DNA of 64,000 bases from Alterisphingorhabdus sp038748365 (GCA_038748365.1 JBCDIZ010000002.1:62001-126000), one strand, 5' to 3'. Positions 26,310-35,286 are shown, numbered from the stretch's first letter. A program made the numbers and translations. Notes: generated by a model from the letters alone, not told the origin.

Positions 26310-27199
26310 CGATCACCCTCCCATCTGTTCGCGGCAAACTCAAACAAGACGCACCCCTAGCGCCACTGGTCTGGTTCAAATCGGGTGGCCATGCTGACTG
26401 GCTGTTCGAGCCGAAAGACTCAGATGACCTTGCCGATTTCCTGAAACAGCTTGATGGCACTCTGCCAGTCTGGCCACTTGGTCTTGGCTCCAACTGCATC
26501 ATTCGCGATGGTGGCATATGCGGCGTAGTGGTGCGTCTTGGTAAGCCCTTTGCCACAGTCGAAGAGGCAGGCGACAGCCGCATACGCTGCGGCGGTGGGG
26601 CATCTGGTATTTTGGTGTCGTCCAAAGCGCGCGATGCTGGCCTTGGCGGGCTGGAATTTCTGCGCGGTATTCCGGGAACAGTCGGCGGCTTTGTCCGCAT
26701 GAATGGCGGCGCCTATGGCCGTGAGGTCAGCGATGTGCTGATCAGTTGCGATGTGGTGCTGCCTTCCGGTGATACGCAGACATTACAAGCGGCGGAACTC
26801 AACTATAGCTATCGCCACAGCGAGCTGCCCGAAGGTGGGATTGTTGTTAGCGCGTTATTCCAGTGCGCGCCTGCCGAAAAGGACGTGATTCAAGGTGAAA
26901 TGGACCGTATTGCGCAGGCACGTGAGGACTCACAGCCTCTCCGCTCCAAAACCGGTGGATCAACTTTCAAAAACCCCGAAGACCATAAGGCCTGGCGGTT
27001 GGTCGATGCGGCAGGCTGTCGCGGTCTCAAGGTCGGTGGCGCGCAGGTGAGTGAGAAGCACACCAATTTCCTGATCAATACCGGCGATGCCAGCAGCGCC
27101 GATATCGAAGCGCTAGGCGAAGAAGTACGCCGCCGCGTCAGAGCCGATTCAGGTGTCGAGCTACAATGGGAAATCCAGCGCGTGGGGGATAAGGGATGA
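26306..27199 (+). CDS. murB: UDP-N-acetylenolpyruvoylglucosamine reductase MurB
   Basis: A 297-residue FAD enzyme that reduces UDP-GlcNAc-enolpyruvate to UDP-MurNAc with NADPH. FAD-binding elements are LGLGSNCIIRDGG and GGLEFLRGIPGTVGGFVRMN; the catalytic arginine is in SYRHSELP and the catalytic serine in GGSTFKNPEDH, as in type II MurB. In most clusters of this kind murC and murB touch; here a palindromic repeat separates them by 118 bases. Confidence 0.96.
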   Translation: MTITLPSVRGKLKQDAPLAPLVWFKSGGHADWLFEPKDSDDLADFLKQLDGTLPVWPLGLGSNCIIRDGGICGVVVRLGKPFATVEEAGDSRIRCGGGASGILVSSKARDAGLGGLEFLRGIPGTVGGFVRMNGGAYGREVSDVLISCDVVLPSGDTQTLQAAELNYSYRHSELPEGGIVVSALFQCAPAEKDVIQGEMDRIAQAREDSQPLRSKTGGSTFKNPEDHKAWRLVDAAGCRGLKVGGAQVSEKHTNFLINTGDASSADIEALGEEVRRRVRADSGVELQWEIQRVGDKG

Positions 27200-27324
27200 G
27201 AGATATTCTGCATCTTTCTCCGTTCATGTCGAGCGTAGTCGAGACACGGCTCTCCACTTGCACCGGCCTCTCGACTTCGCTCGAGGCGAACGGATTTTTT
27301 GAGCTTGTTGGATCTAAAACATGA
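27196..27324 (+). CDS. Repeat-encoded coupling ORF between murB and ddl (42 aa)
   Basis: A 42-codon frame that starts inside the murB stop (ATGA at 27196) and stops inside the ddl start (ATGA at 27321). It spans a family B palindromic repeat, whose sequence is unrelated to family A; the peptide contains SSVVETRLSTCTGLSTSLEA. As with the murC-murB case, both ends keep the four-base overlap, so downstream translation can stay coupled. A product function is not suggested. Confidence 0.5.
   Translation: MRDILHLSPFMSSVVETRLSTCTGLSTSLEANGFFELVGSKT
27220..27293. repeat. Palindromic repeat, family B copy 1
   Basis: Starts CCGTTCATGTCGAGCGTAGT and ends CTTCGCTCGAGGCGAACGG, with inner CGAGACACGG and CCGGCCTCTCG elements. 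Same unit as 51292-51365 and 53167-53240. Inserted between murB and ddl. Confidence 0.88.
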
Positions 27325-28244
27325 CCCTCGCCAAACTTCATATTGTGGTTTTAATGGGCGGCTGGTCAGCCGAGCGCGAGGTTTCGCTGATGTCCGGTGA
27401 GGGCATTGCCCAGGCGCTGGAAAATCGCGGGCACAAAGTTACTCGGATCGATATGGACCGCAATATTGCCTCGGTGATGGAAGGCGTTCGTCCCGATGTT
27501 GTGTTCAATGCGCTGCACGGCACGCCGGGCGAGGATGGCCGGGTGCAGGGCATGCTCGATCTGATGCAGATCCCTTATACCCATAGCGGCATGGCGGCCT
27601 CGGTGATCGCGATTGATAAGCAGCTGACCAAGAATGCGCTGGTGCCGCATGGTATTCCGATGCCGGGTGGTGAGATTATTCAGAGCGAGAGTCTGTACAG
27701 CGCCGACCCGATGCCGCGCCCCTATGTGTTGAAGCCGGTCAATGAAGGGTCATCGGTCGGTGTCGCAATTGTCAAAGATGACGGCAATTATGGCAACCCG
27801 ATTGTACGCGACAGCGAAGGCCCTTGGCAGGAATTTGATGAACTGCTCGCCGAACCCTTTATCCGCGGGCGTGAACTGACCACGGCTGTCATTGGGGATA
27901 AGGCGCTTACGGTCACCGAACTGCGCGCCAAATCGGGCTTTTATGATTATGATGCTAAATATACCGAAGGTCTGACCGAGCATATCTGCCCGGCAGATAT
28001 CCCGCAGGATATTCATGACCTATGCCTCAAATATGCGCTTGAGGCGCATCGCCTGCTCGGCTGCAGGGGCGTTTCGCGCAGTGACTATCGCTGGGATGAC
28101 AGCAAGGGCGCGGACGGTCTGTTCTTGCTCGAGGTCAACACCCAGCCGGGGATGACACCCTATAGCCTGGTGCCCGAACAGGCGGCGCATATCGGTATGG
28201 ATTATCCGACATTGGTCGAGGCAATCGTGGAGGCGGCCTTATGA
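27321..28244 (+). CDS. ddl: D-alanine:D-alanine ligase
   Basis: A 307-residue ATP-grasp enzyme of the DdlB type that makes D-Ala-D-Ala for MurF. Visible are MGGWSAEREVSLMSG, NALHGTPGEDGRVQGMLDLM, the serine loop YTHSGMAASVIAIDK, KPVNEGSSVGVAIV, and the metal site LFLLEVNTQPGMTPYSLVPE. Reached by reinitiation from the repeat-encoded frame at 27196; overlaps ftsQ by four bases. Confidence 0.97.
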   Translation: MTLAKLHIVVLMGGWSAEREVSLMSGEGIAQALENRGHKVTRIDMDRNIASVMEGVRPDVVFNALHGTPGEDGRVQGMLDLMQIPYTHSGMAASVIAIDKQLTKNALVPHGIPMPGGEIIQSESLYSADPMPRPYVLKPVNEGSSVGVAIVKDDGNYGNPIVRDSEGPWQEFDELLAEPFIRGRELTTAVIGDKALTVTELRAKSGFYDYDAKYTEGLTEHICPADIPQDIHDLCLKYALEAHRLLGCRGVSRSDYRWDDSKGADGLFLLEVNTQPGMTPYSLVPEQAAHIGMDYPTLVEAIVEAAL

Positions 28245-29128
28245 CAGCAGCAAAAACCAAACGCGGCAAACCGCAAAAGGCACGCAAGTCGCCACAGCGC
28301 AGGCGGACCGTCAAGCGCGTGAGCATCATGGACCGGTTGTTGAAGGTTCTGCCCTTCACCCCGGAACAGGTGCAGCGCGCGATGACCTTTGCGATTGTCG
28401 CCGGGGTTGTGCTCGGCGTTCTGGCGGTTGCCAAGATCGCGGGTGTTACCGATCGCGCCGGTACGCAACTGGCTGAGATGGCGGGCGATGCCGGTTTCGA
28501 GGTCAAGCATGTTGAGGTGCGCGGTCTCGACAATGTCAACGAGCTCAAGGTCTATGAGATTGTCCTCGCTGAAAAGGATCGCGCCATGCCGCTGGTTGAT
28601 CTCGACCGGCTGCGCAATGAGCTGATGCAATTTGGCTGGATCGGTGACGCACGGGTGTCGCGCCAGCTACCCGATACGCTGATCGTCGATATTGTCGAGC
28701 GCGAACCGCATGCTGTTTGGGACAATGGCAAGCAACTGGCGATTATCGATCGCGATGGCCGCTTGCTCGAGGTGATTATGGATGCGCGCGAAGTCGAGTT
28801 GCCACTGATCAGCGGCAAGAATGCCAATAAAAAGGCGGCCGCACTGGATGTGCTGATGGATGAGGCCCCAGCGCTGGAACCGATGATTGCAGAGGCCAAA
28901 TGGGTCGGCAATCGCCGCTGGGACCTGGTCTTCCAGTCGGGCGAGACGCTGGTGCTGCCTGAAGGCGAGGAAGCCTCCAAAGCTGCCTTTGTTTCTTTTG
29001 CACGCATGGAAGGTGTCAATCGACTGCTCGGCACAGGCGTAACCCATTTTGATCTGCGCGATCCGGACCGTGCCTATTTCCGCTTGCCGCAAGAAGGAAG
29101 TTCCGCCGGCGGGGAGGCGCAACAATGA
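28241..29128 (+). CDS. ftsQ: Cell division protein FtsQ
   Basis: A 295-residue bitopic division protein that scaffolds FtsL and FtsB. A very basic cytosolic tail (KTKRGKPQKARKSPQRRRTV) precedes one membrane helix near residues 48-67. The POTRA domain follows, beginning VKHVEVRGLDNVNELKVYEI, and then the FtsQ/DivIB domain. Overlaps ddl and ftsA by four bases each. The alphaproteobacterial long basic tail is normal. Confidence 0.95.
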   Translation: MTAAKTKRGKPQKARKSPQRRRTVKRVSIMDRLLKVLPFTPEQVQRAMTFAIVAGVVLGVLAVAKIAGVTDRAGTQLAEMAGDAGFEVKHVEVRGLDNVNELKVYEIVLAEKDRAMPLVDLDRLRNELMQFGWIGDARVSRQLPDTLIVDIVEREPHAVWDNGKQLAIIDRDGRLLEVIMDAREVELPLISGKNANKKAAALDVLMDEAPALEPMIAEAKWVGNRRWDLVFQSGETLVLPEGEEASKAAFVSFARMEGVNRLLGTGVTHFDLRDPDRAYFRLPQEGSSAGGEAQQ

Positions 29129-30408
29129 GCAGTTCGCCGATCACTAAAGTCTATACCGCGCTGGATATTGGCTCGTCCAAAGTCAGCGCATTGATCGCCG
29201 GTCGCAATGAAGAAGGCAATCTGGTTGCCCTAGGCACCGGCCAGCACGCCAGCGAAGGCGTCAAGCGCGGCTATGTCACAGATGTTGAACGCACCGAACA
29301 TGCGGTCCGCAATGCGGTAGAACAGGCCGAACGGATGGCTGGCATCAATGTCGAGCAGATATGGGTCGGCTGCACTTCGGGTGGGCTGGTAAGCCGCATC
29401 ACCACCGTCGAGACCGAATTGCATGGCGAGCGGATTGAGCAGGATGATATTGACTATCTGCTCGGCCATGGTCGCGATGCGATTGAGCCTGATGGCCGTA
29501 TGGTGCTGCATGCGGAACCAGCGCTCTACACGCTGGATGGTCAGGCGAAGGTGAAGGAACCCAAGGGCCTGCATGCCGACCGCTTGGGAGTCGATATTCA
29601 TGTGGTGCTGGCCGATGGCGCGCCGGTGCGCAATATCGATATGTGCGTGCGCGCGGCGCATCTCGATGTGCGTGCAGTTGTGGTCGCGCCGATTGCCTGT
29701 GGTCTAGCCTGCCTCAGTGAAGAAGAGCGCGAACTCGGCGTTGCTCTGGTCGAACTGGGCGCGGCGGTAACCAATATCTCGCTCTATGCCGGGGGCATGT
29801 TGGTTGGGCTACACACCATTCCCTATGGTGCGTCGGATATGACCGATGCGATTGCCTCGGCCTTTGGCATCCGCCGCAATGAGGCGGAGCGTCTGAAATG
29901 CTTTTACGGTTCGGCCATTGCCAGCCCGGCAGACCATCGCGAGATGATCCCGATTAAACGCTCGGTTGCTGGCTTGGCAGGGACAAAAAGCGATGAAGAA
30001 GGCGGCAGCGATGACCGCATTGCCCGCGCCGAACTGGTCAGCGTCATTGTCCAGCAACTTGATTATCTGTTGAGCGAAGTATCAAGCGGGTTGAAGCAGC
30101 TCGGCTTTGCCGGGCCGCGCGGCAAGATGGTGGTACTGACCGGAGGTGGCGCAGAGCTGAAAGGCATTGCCGATTATGCCCAGGGCGTATTCGGCCAGAC
30201 AGTGCGCATCGGCACGCCGCTAAAGATGGAGGGGCTACCAGAGGCGCATAGCGGCCCCGCCTTTGCCACTCTCGCCGGTCTGGTGCGTTATGCCGACCAG
30301 AATCCGCGTGATATCCGGCTGATGCTGCCGCAGAAACAGGTGGTGCATGGTTATTCCAGTTTTGCTGCGTTTCGGCGGCTTTGGCAGACCTTAAAAGAGG
30401 AATATTGA
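29125..30408 (+). CDS. ftsA: Cell division protein FtsA
   Basis: A 427-residue actin-like ATPase that ties FtsZ filaments to the membrane. Phosphate-binding loop ALDIGSSKVSALIAG, the 1C domain, and VVLTGGGAELKGIADYAQ are present. The C-terminal SFAAFRRLWQTLKEEY is the amphipathic membrane-targeting helix. Overlaps ftsQ by four bases. A 160-base gap, longer than any other inside the cluster, separates it from ftsZ. Confidence 0.97.
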   Translation: MSSSPITKVYTALDIGSSKVSALIAGRNEEGNLVALGTGQHASEGVKRGYVTDVERTEHAVRNAVEQAERMAGINVEQIWVGCTSGGLVSRITTVETELHGERIEQDDIDYLLGHGRDAIEPDGRMVLHAEPALYTLDGQAKVKEPKGLHADRLGVDIHVVLADGAPVRNIDMCVRAAHLDVRAVVVAPIACGLACLSEEERELGVALVELGAAVTNISLYAGGMLVGLHTIPYGASDMTDAIASAFGIRRNEAERLKCFYGSAIASPADHREMIPIKRSVAGLAGTKSDEEGGSDDRIARAELVSVIVQQLDYLLSEVSSGLKQLGFAGPRGKMVVLTGGGAELKGIADYAQGVFGQTVRIGTPLKMEGLPEAHSGPAFATLAGLVRYADQNPRDIRLMLPQKQVVHGYSSFAAFRRLWQTLKEEY

Positions 30409-30524
30409 GCAAAATTTACCCCGTTGACAAAGACAGGAGTCACTCAGTTGGGGAAAGGTTAATTTTTTACGTGATTCGGTGAATCATTATGTGCAAAGAA
30501 AGAGAAAACGGTGTCGCATAAAGC

Positions 30525-30542
30525 GTGACCAGGGAGGGTCAC
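30525..30542. promoter_or_regulatory. Inverted repeat in the ftsA-ftsZ gap
   Basis: GTGACC and GGTCAC form a 6-base inverted repeat around AGGGAG, 27-44 bases upstream of the ftsZ start. The 160-base gap also holds a TTGACA word at 30424. An ftsZ-specific promoter with an operator is plausible, not proven. Confidence 0.35.
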
Positions 30543-30568
30543 ATCATAGCGATCTAGGAGTGAAGACT

Positions 30569-32122
30569 ATGAGTATCGATATTGGTCCCCCGGCAATGGA
30601 TGAGTTGCGGCCACGCATTGCGGTTGTCGGCGTCGGCGGGGCAGGGGGCAATGCCATTGCTAATATGATTGCGGCCAATGTGGAAGGTGTTGATTTCATC
30701 ATCGCCAATACGGACGCGCAGGCACTCAACACCTCGGTAGCGGAACAGCGTATCCAGCTTGGTCCTGATATTACCCAGGGCCTTGGCGCCGGGTCACGCC
30801 CCGAAGTGGGTCGTGCTGCGGCCGAAGAGACGATGGATGACATCGACAAGATACTGGACGGTGCGCATATGTGCTTTATCGCTGCCGGTATGGGTGGCGG
30901 CACCGGTACCGGCGCAGCACCTGTCATCGCCAAGATTGCGCGTGACAAGGGTATTTTGACCGTTGGTGTTGTCACCAAGCCATTCACTTTTGAAGGCACG
31001 CGCCGGATGCGGGCAGCAGATTCCGGCATCGAAGAACTGCAGAAGAATGTCGATACGCTGATCGTCATTCCGAACCAGAATCTGTTCCTTATCGCCAATG
31101 CGGACACCACCTTCAAAGAAGCCTTCACCATGGCCGATGAAGTGCTGCAACAGGGTGTCCGTTCGATCACTGACCTGATGGTGATGCCTGGCCTGATCAA
31201 TCTCGACTTTGCCGATGTCCGCTCGGTTATGCGCGAAATGGGCAAAGCGATGATGGGTACTGGCGAGGCCGAGGGTGACGGCCGTGCTCTGGAAGCCGCC
31301 GAGAAGGCGATTGCCAACCCGCTGCTCGATGGTGTGTCGATGCAAGGCGCCAAGGGCGTTATTATCTCGATCACCGGCGGCGAAGATATGCGCCTTATGG
31401 AAGTCGATGAGGCGGCCAATCATATTCGTGAGCTGGTTGATCCCGATGCCAATATTATCTGGGGTTCGGCATTTAATGATGACCTGGCAGGCAAAATCCG
31501 TGTCTCCGTTGTTGCGACCGGTATCGATAGCGACGGAACGGTTAGCGAAGACAATGCGCGGCCGTTCTCCTTTGCTCGTAATTCTGCTCCAGCAGCGGCT
31601 CCGGTTGCTCCACCGCAAGAAGAAATTCCGGCAGTGGAAGAGCTTGAACCTGAAGCATCTGTTGAACCAACGTCCGATGAAGAGCAGATGCCGCTGGTCA
31701 CGCCTACAGGTGATGACAGCCTGACCGACTCTGCGACCACACCGCTTGATCTGGACGTCGCGGATGAAGCCGACACCAATGCTGCGGAAGAAGTCACAGC
31801 AGATGTTGAAGCAGAAGCAGAAAATGACGAGTCCGTTGTAGAAGCTGAGGCTGCTGAGGAAGAATTGCTACTCGATACAGAGACGATGGAAACGGTCGAA
31901 AGTCAGGAGCCTCCGGTGTTGGAAGCTCCAGAACCAACTGCCGATAATGATGGCCTTCTCGCCAAGAAACCGGCACCACGTATCGCTAGCGGCGGCGGCA
32001 CCTTGTTTGAACGCATGGCTAATCTCTCGCGCAGTGAGCGTAGCGAAGATGATGCCGATGAGGGCGAAGACAGTGGGCCGCTCAATATTCCGCGTTTTCT
32101 CAATCGGCAGAATAATCAATAA
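30569..32122 (+). CDS. ftsZ: Cell division protein FtsZ
   Basis: A 517-residue tubulin-like GTPase that forms the division ring. The GTPase core has VGVGGAGGNAIANMI, the tubulin signature GMGGGTGTGAAPVIA, and the T7 loop NLDFADVRSVM. After about residue 320 comes a long acidic, Pro/Glu-rich linker of roughly 170 residues, then the conserved C-terminal peptide PLNIPRFLNRQ that binds FtsA. Start ATG 30569 follows TAGGAG; an in-frame start 30 codons upstream is not supported. Long linkers are usual in alphaproteobacteria. Confidence 0.97.
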   Translation: MSIDIGPPAMDELRPRIAVVGVGGAGGNAIANMIAANVEGVDFIIANTDAQALNTSVAEQRIQLGPDITQGLGAGSRPEVGRAAAEETMDDIDKILDGAHMCFIAAGMGGGTGTGAAPVIAKIARDKGILTVGVVTKPFTFEGTRRMRAADSGIEELQKNVDTLIVIPNQNLFLIANADTTFKEAFTMADEVLQQGVRSITDLMVMPGLINLDFADVRSVMREMGKAMMGTGEAEGDGRALEAAEKAIANPLLDGVSMQGAKGVIISITGGEDMRLMEVDEAANHIRELVDPDANIIWGSAFNDDLAGKIRVSVVATGIDSDGTVSEDNARPFSFARNSAPAAAPVAPPQEEIPAVEELEPEASVEPTSDEEQMPLVTPTGDDSLTDSATTPLDLDVADEADTNAAEEVTADVEAEAENDESVVEAEAAEEELLLDTETMETVESQEPPVLEAPEPTADNDGLLAKKPAPRIASGGGTLFERMANLSRSERSEDDADEGEDSGPLNIPRFLNRQNNQ

Positions 32123-32148
32123 AATGTGATTCTATCGCGAAACAAATA

Positions 32149-32185
32149 GGGGCAGGTGCAGCAATGTGCCTGCCCTTTGCTTTTG
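32149..32185 (+). terminator. Probable Rho-independent terminator after ftsZ
   Basis: GGGCAGG and CCTGCCC form a 7-base GC stem, followed by TTTGCTTTT, starting 27 bases after the ftsZ stop. This marks the likely end of the dcw operon. Confidence 0.6.
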
Positions 32186-32281
32186 TCCGTCAGGGACTTC
32201 TGGTCCGGAATGTGCAGAAATTGCGATTAAAATTCTGTCTTTTGCTCGCCGCTCAATGGATATTCCATTAGGGTTAAGCCG

Positions 32282-34177
32282 ATGAGATATTATCTTAACG
32301 GTATGGCTTTCCGTTTTTTACCTCTGAAGTCCATCTATGTGCTGCCCGCAATGGTCGCTGGTGCAACGCTTTTGGCACCAGATTTTGCTGACGGTAATGC
32401 CTGGGCTTTTCAGGATGATGGGCAGTCCTCACTCCAGGTGCGTTCGCCCGAGGGTACGCTGGAGCTGGGCGATGCTCTGCAACGACTGGCGCGCAATTCT
32501 CGTGATCTCAATGCTTTGATTGATGCGGGTAATGCGGCACTGACATTGGGTGATCCGACCGCAGCCATCGGCTTTTTTGCACGCGCAGAAGAGATTGATC
32601 CGCGCAATGGCAGAGTCAAAGCGGGGCTGGGCAAGGCGGTTTTGGGCAAGGAAAACCCTTATGAGGCGCTGCGCCTGTTTGATGAAGCGTCTGCGCTAGG
32701 CGTGACTGACAGCGCTATCGCAGCCGAACGTGGGTTGGCCTATGATCTGGTTGGCAAACAGGAACTGGCACAGCAGGATTATCAACTGGCCCTGCGCCGC
32801 AGCGGTGACGATGATGAGCTCATTCGCCGCTACGCGCTGTCGCTGGGGATATCCGGCCGCAAAGATGAAGCTGAGTCGCTGCTGACACCATTGCTGCGTC
32901 AACAGGATGTTGCTGCCTGGCGGATGCGGGCGTTTATATTGGCCATCAATGAAGATCTGGATGGCGCCATCGCTATTTCGGACGCGACCATGCAGCCACG
33001 TGGCGCACGTGCTATCCGACCATTCTTGAACTATTTTCCCAAGTTGACGCCCAGCCAGCAGGCAGCGGCTGCGCATTTTGGCCATTTCCCGCAAGAGGCG
33101 AATATTGGCCGCGATAATCCGCGCAACGCCGAATTTGCCAGTCGCAGTACAACGGGTTCATCGCGTCGCACCTTTAGCGGCAGCCGGGCCGATGCTGGAC
33201 TGATCCCGGTTGGTGAACCGCTGGGTACGCAATCAGGTGACACTAAACCGGAGCGTGTCGTTGACAAGGCTCCACGTCGTCGCCCCGGACGGGGCAGCAC
33301 GGATACGGACCTTCAACAGACAAATGCTGTTGCAGAAGCAACAGATGATCCGCGCAACGAGAATTTGGAACAGGTTGCTGTGGCTGAAGCTATTCGCGAA
33401 ACCGAGCGTGCGGCTGCAGCACCAGCGGAGACCGAAGCTGAGACGGTACAACTCGCATCGGCAGGAGCAGCTATAGATGCTCCAGAAGCAATTGCCGCGC
33501 AAGCGCCTGAAGTCCTGTTGCCAGAAGAAATGGAAGCTACGCGGGAAGCTGTTGCCGATGTGACTGCAGTAACCCAGACAGGAACAGATACCAGCGAGAT
33601 ACAAGCTGCTTCGTCTTCACCTAAGGTACCGGTTCCGGGCTTTGAGAGCCTCGGCGATCCGGCGACGAACAGTTTCGATCTGGCCGATGCAGGCAGCACC
33701 ACGGATAATGGCTCCGTTGCTGCGATTACCACTGTTGAAGAGACCGTGCAGGAGGCAAATACCGGGCCGACCGATTTTGCCTCACTGATGGCCGACTTGT
33801 CGGTGCCGGAACAGGAATTGGCTAGAGATCAGGCCGCGGTTGATATCACCACGATTACACCGGCCAAGCCAAAGCCCAAGCCTGCGCCCAAACCAGCTGA
33901 GCCGAAACATCCGAGCCGCCACTGGGTACAGGTTGCGGGTGGCGCCAATATTGCCGGGCTGAACAACGAATGGCGGCGGCTGGCCAGACTGGCTCCGGAT
34001 GCCTTTGCCGGAAAGAAAGGCTGGACCACACCACTCAACCGCACCAACCGGGTGCTGGCTGGCCCCTTTGGCAGCAAGCGCGAGGCGCAGTCCTTTGTGA
34101 ATCTGCTAGCGAAATCCGAGATATCGGCATTCACTTTCACCAGTGAGACAGGCCAGGTGATTACGCCGCTGAAATAG
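32282..34177 (+). CDS. TPR and SPOR domain protein
   Basis: A 631-residue exported protein. An N-terminal hydrophobic signal or anchor (about residues 18-38) is followed by tetratricopeptide-like helices to about residue 270, then a disordered acidic region rich in Ala, Glu and Thr, a Lys/Pro spacer (KPKPKPAPKPAEPKHPS), and a C-terminal SPOR domain from WVQVAGG to QVITPLK with PFGSKREAQSFVNLL. SPOR domains bind peptide-stripped septal glycan, so with its place 160 bases after ftsZ a division role is likely. Its terminator-separated start suggests its own promoter. Confidence 0.85.
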   Translation: MRYYLNGMAFRFLPLKSIYVLPAMVAGATLLAPDFADGNAWAFQDDGQSSLQVRSPEGTLELGDALQRLARNSRDLNALIDAGNAALTLGDPTAAIGFFARAEEIDPRNGRVKAGLGKAVLGKENPYEALRLFDEASALGVTDSAIAAERGLAYDLVGKQELAQQDYQLALRRSGDDDELIRRYALSLGISGRKDEAESLLTPLLRQQDVAAWRMRAFILAINEDLDGAIAISDATMQPRGARAIRPFLNYFPKLTPSQQAAAAHFGHFPQEANIGRDNPRNAEFASRSTTGSSRRTFSGSRADAGLIPVGEPLGTQSGDTKPERVVDKAPRRRPGRGSTDTDLQQTNAVAEATDDPRNENLEQVAVAEAIRETERAAAAPAETEAETVQLASAGAAIDAPEAIAAQAPEVLLPEEMEATREAVADVTAVTQTGTDTSEIQAASSSPKVPVPGFESLGDPATNSFDLADAGSTTDNGSVAAITTVEETVQEANTGPTDFASLMADLSVPEQELARDQAAVDITTITPAKPKPKPAPKPAEPKHPSRHWVQVAGGANIAGLNNEWRRLARLAPDAFAGKKGWTTPLNRTNRVLAGPFGSKREAQSFVNLLAKSEISAFTFTSETGQVITPLK

Positions 34178-34186
34178 CGCTGAGCA

Positions 34187-35167
34187 TTATGCTCCTGGTA
34201 CGGAAAGTGCTGCTGCTGCCTCACGCACCTTGCGCAGCTTGTCGCCATCATTGCGGAAGGCGTTGGTCGCGTCTTGCAAAGCTTTGGAAGCCTTGCCTGT
34301 TTCACCCAATTGCATGCGGCTGCGCATCAGCATGATCCAGCCATCGGCATTGTCGGGATTGGCAGCGAGCTTATCCGCCAGTCCATCGACCATCCCACGG
34401 ATCATCTCTTCCTGTTGCCCCTGGGGTAGAGCAGAAGCAGCCTGCATCTGATCGCGACTGGGACCGGGGATCGCCGATGAAGCGACTGCTACGCCGTCGG
34501 TTTTCAACCCACCGGCAGGTGGTGCAAATTGGGTGTTGGCCAGTCGCTGCTCGACCTCGATACCGCGCTCTTTGCCGACATTGCGGATGACATTGCGCAC
34601 ATCTTCGGCCCATGGTGCGTCTGCCGGTGTATCGGCGAGTAGGGCAAACCAGCTATTGATCGCCGCTTCATGCTGGCCGTCCATGTCCATGGCTGCCGCC
34701 TGAAAATAGCGCGCGCGTGGGTCTTTGGGGTCGAGCTCCAGTGCCCGATCAAAAGCGGCGCGCGCATCGGCGGGGATCGCGCCCTCGCTACTCGCCAGCA
34801 CCAAAGCCTCGCCCAGCATGGAATGATATTCGGCATTGTCCGGATCGAGATTGGTGGCGCGCTTCATCGCCGTGGCGGCTTCGGCGAAACGCGAAGTTTC
34901 AAAGAAAGACCAGCCAAGCATGCGCCAGCCTTCGGCATCATCGGGGTTTTCTTGCAGCTTTTTCTCCAGCGCGGCGATGACATCGCTCACCGGTGGCGCC
35001 TGTTGGCCGTTATTGGCTGCTATTGGGCTATCGACGGGATTGCTGTCATCCGGGCGAAATATAGTAATACCCACTGCAGTCAGCGCGATCACACCCGCAA
35101 CGACCATGATCCAGCGGCTTAGGCCAGCGCCTTTCTCTTGTATGTCTCGCTGTTTATCCTCAGCCAT
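34187..35167 (-). CDS. TPR protein resembling the CcmI/CycH cytochrome c maturation factor
   Basis: A 326-residue protein: one N-terminal membrane helix (WIMVVAGVIALTAVGITIF), then TPR units such as AEGWRMLGWSFFETSRFAEA and AEYHSMLGEALVLA, and a C-terminal part with a further repeat (ADGWIMLMRSRMQLGETGKA). This matches the periplasmic TPR half of CcmI, which holds apocytochrome c for heme attachment. No other ccm genes are near, so CcmI is a suggestion; but it is divergent from an operon encoding a decaheme cytochrome. ATG 35167 is preferred to the GTG just upstream. Nine bases separate its stop from the SPOR gene. Confidence 0.72.
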   Translation of the reverse strand: MAEDKQRDIQEKGAGLSRWIMVVAGVIALTAVGITIFRPDDSNPVDSPIAANNGQQAPPVSDVIAALEKKLQENPDDAEGWRMLGWSFFETSRFAEAATAMKRATNLDPDNAEYHSMLGEALVLASSEGAIPADARAAFDRALELDPKDPRARYFQAAAMDMDGQHEAAINSWFALLADTPADAPWAEDVRNVIRNVGKERGIEVEQRLANTQFAPPAGGLKTDGVAVASSAIPGPSRDQMQAASALPQGQQEEMIRGMVDGLADKLAANPDNADGWIMLMRSRMQLGETGKASKALQDATNAFRNDGDKLRKVREAAAALSVPGA

Positions 35168-35258
35168 CACCTTTATCCCTCACATCCCGCGATATGGCAC
35201 AATCGTGGCCGCCGCAACCATATGCAGGCCAAACACCAAAAATCGCCAAGCACAGAAT

Positions 35259-35286
35259 TTGCCAAAAGCCTGTGGCAATCATCACA
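35259..35286. promoter_or_regulatory. Overlapping palindrome and CRP-like site
   Basis: TTGCCA (35259-35264) and TGGCAA (35273-35278) form an inverted repeat with 8-base spacing. Overlapping it, TGTGG-CAATCA-TCACA (35271-35286) fits the CRP consensus TGTGA-N6-TCACA with one mismatch. It lies in the divergent promoter region between the TPR gene and the cyclic-nucleotide-binding oxidoreductase, about 165 bases before that start codon. Confidence 0.45.

Noticed and set aside
30409..30568. A CtrA binding site (TTAA-N7-TTAAC) before ftsZ
   Set aside because: Only a single TTAACC half-site is present on the minus strand; the second half is missing at the right spacing.
30479..30568. An earlier ftsZ start giving 30 extra residues
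   Set aside because: The extra peptide is basic and unlike any FtsZ; ATG 30569 has a good TAGGAG site.
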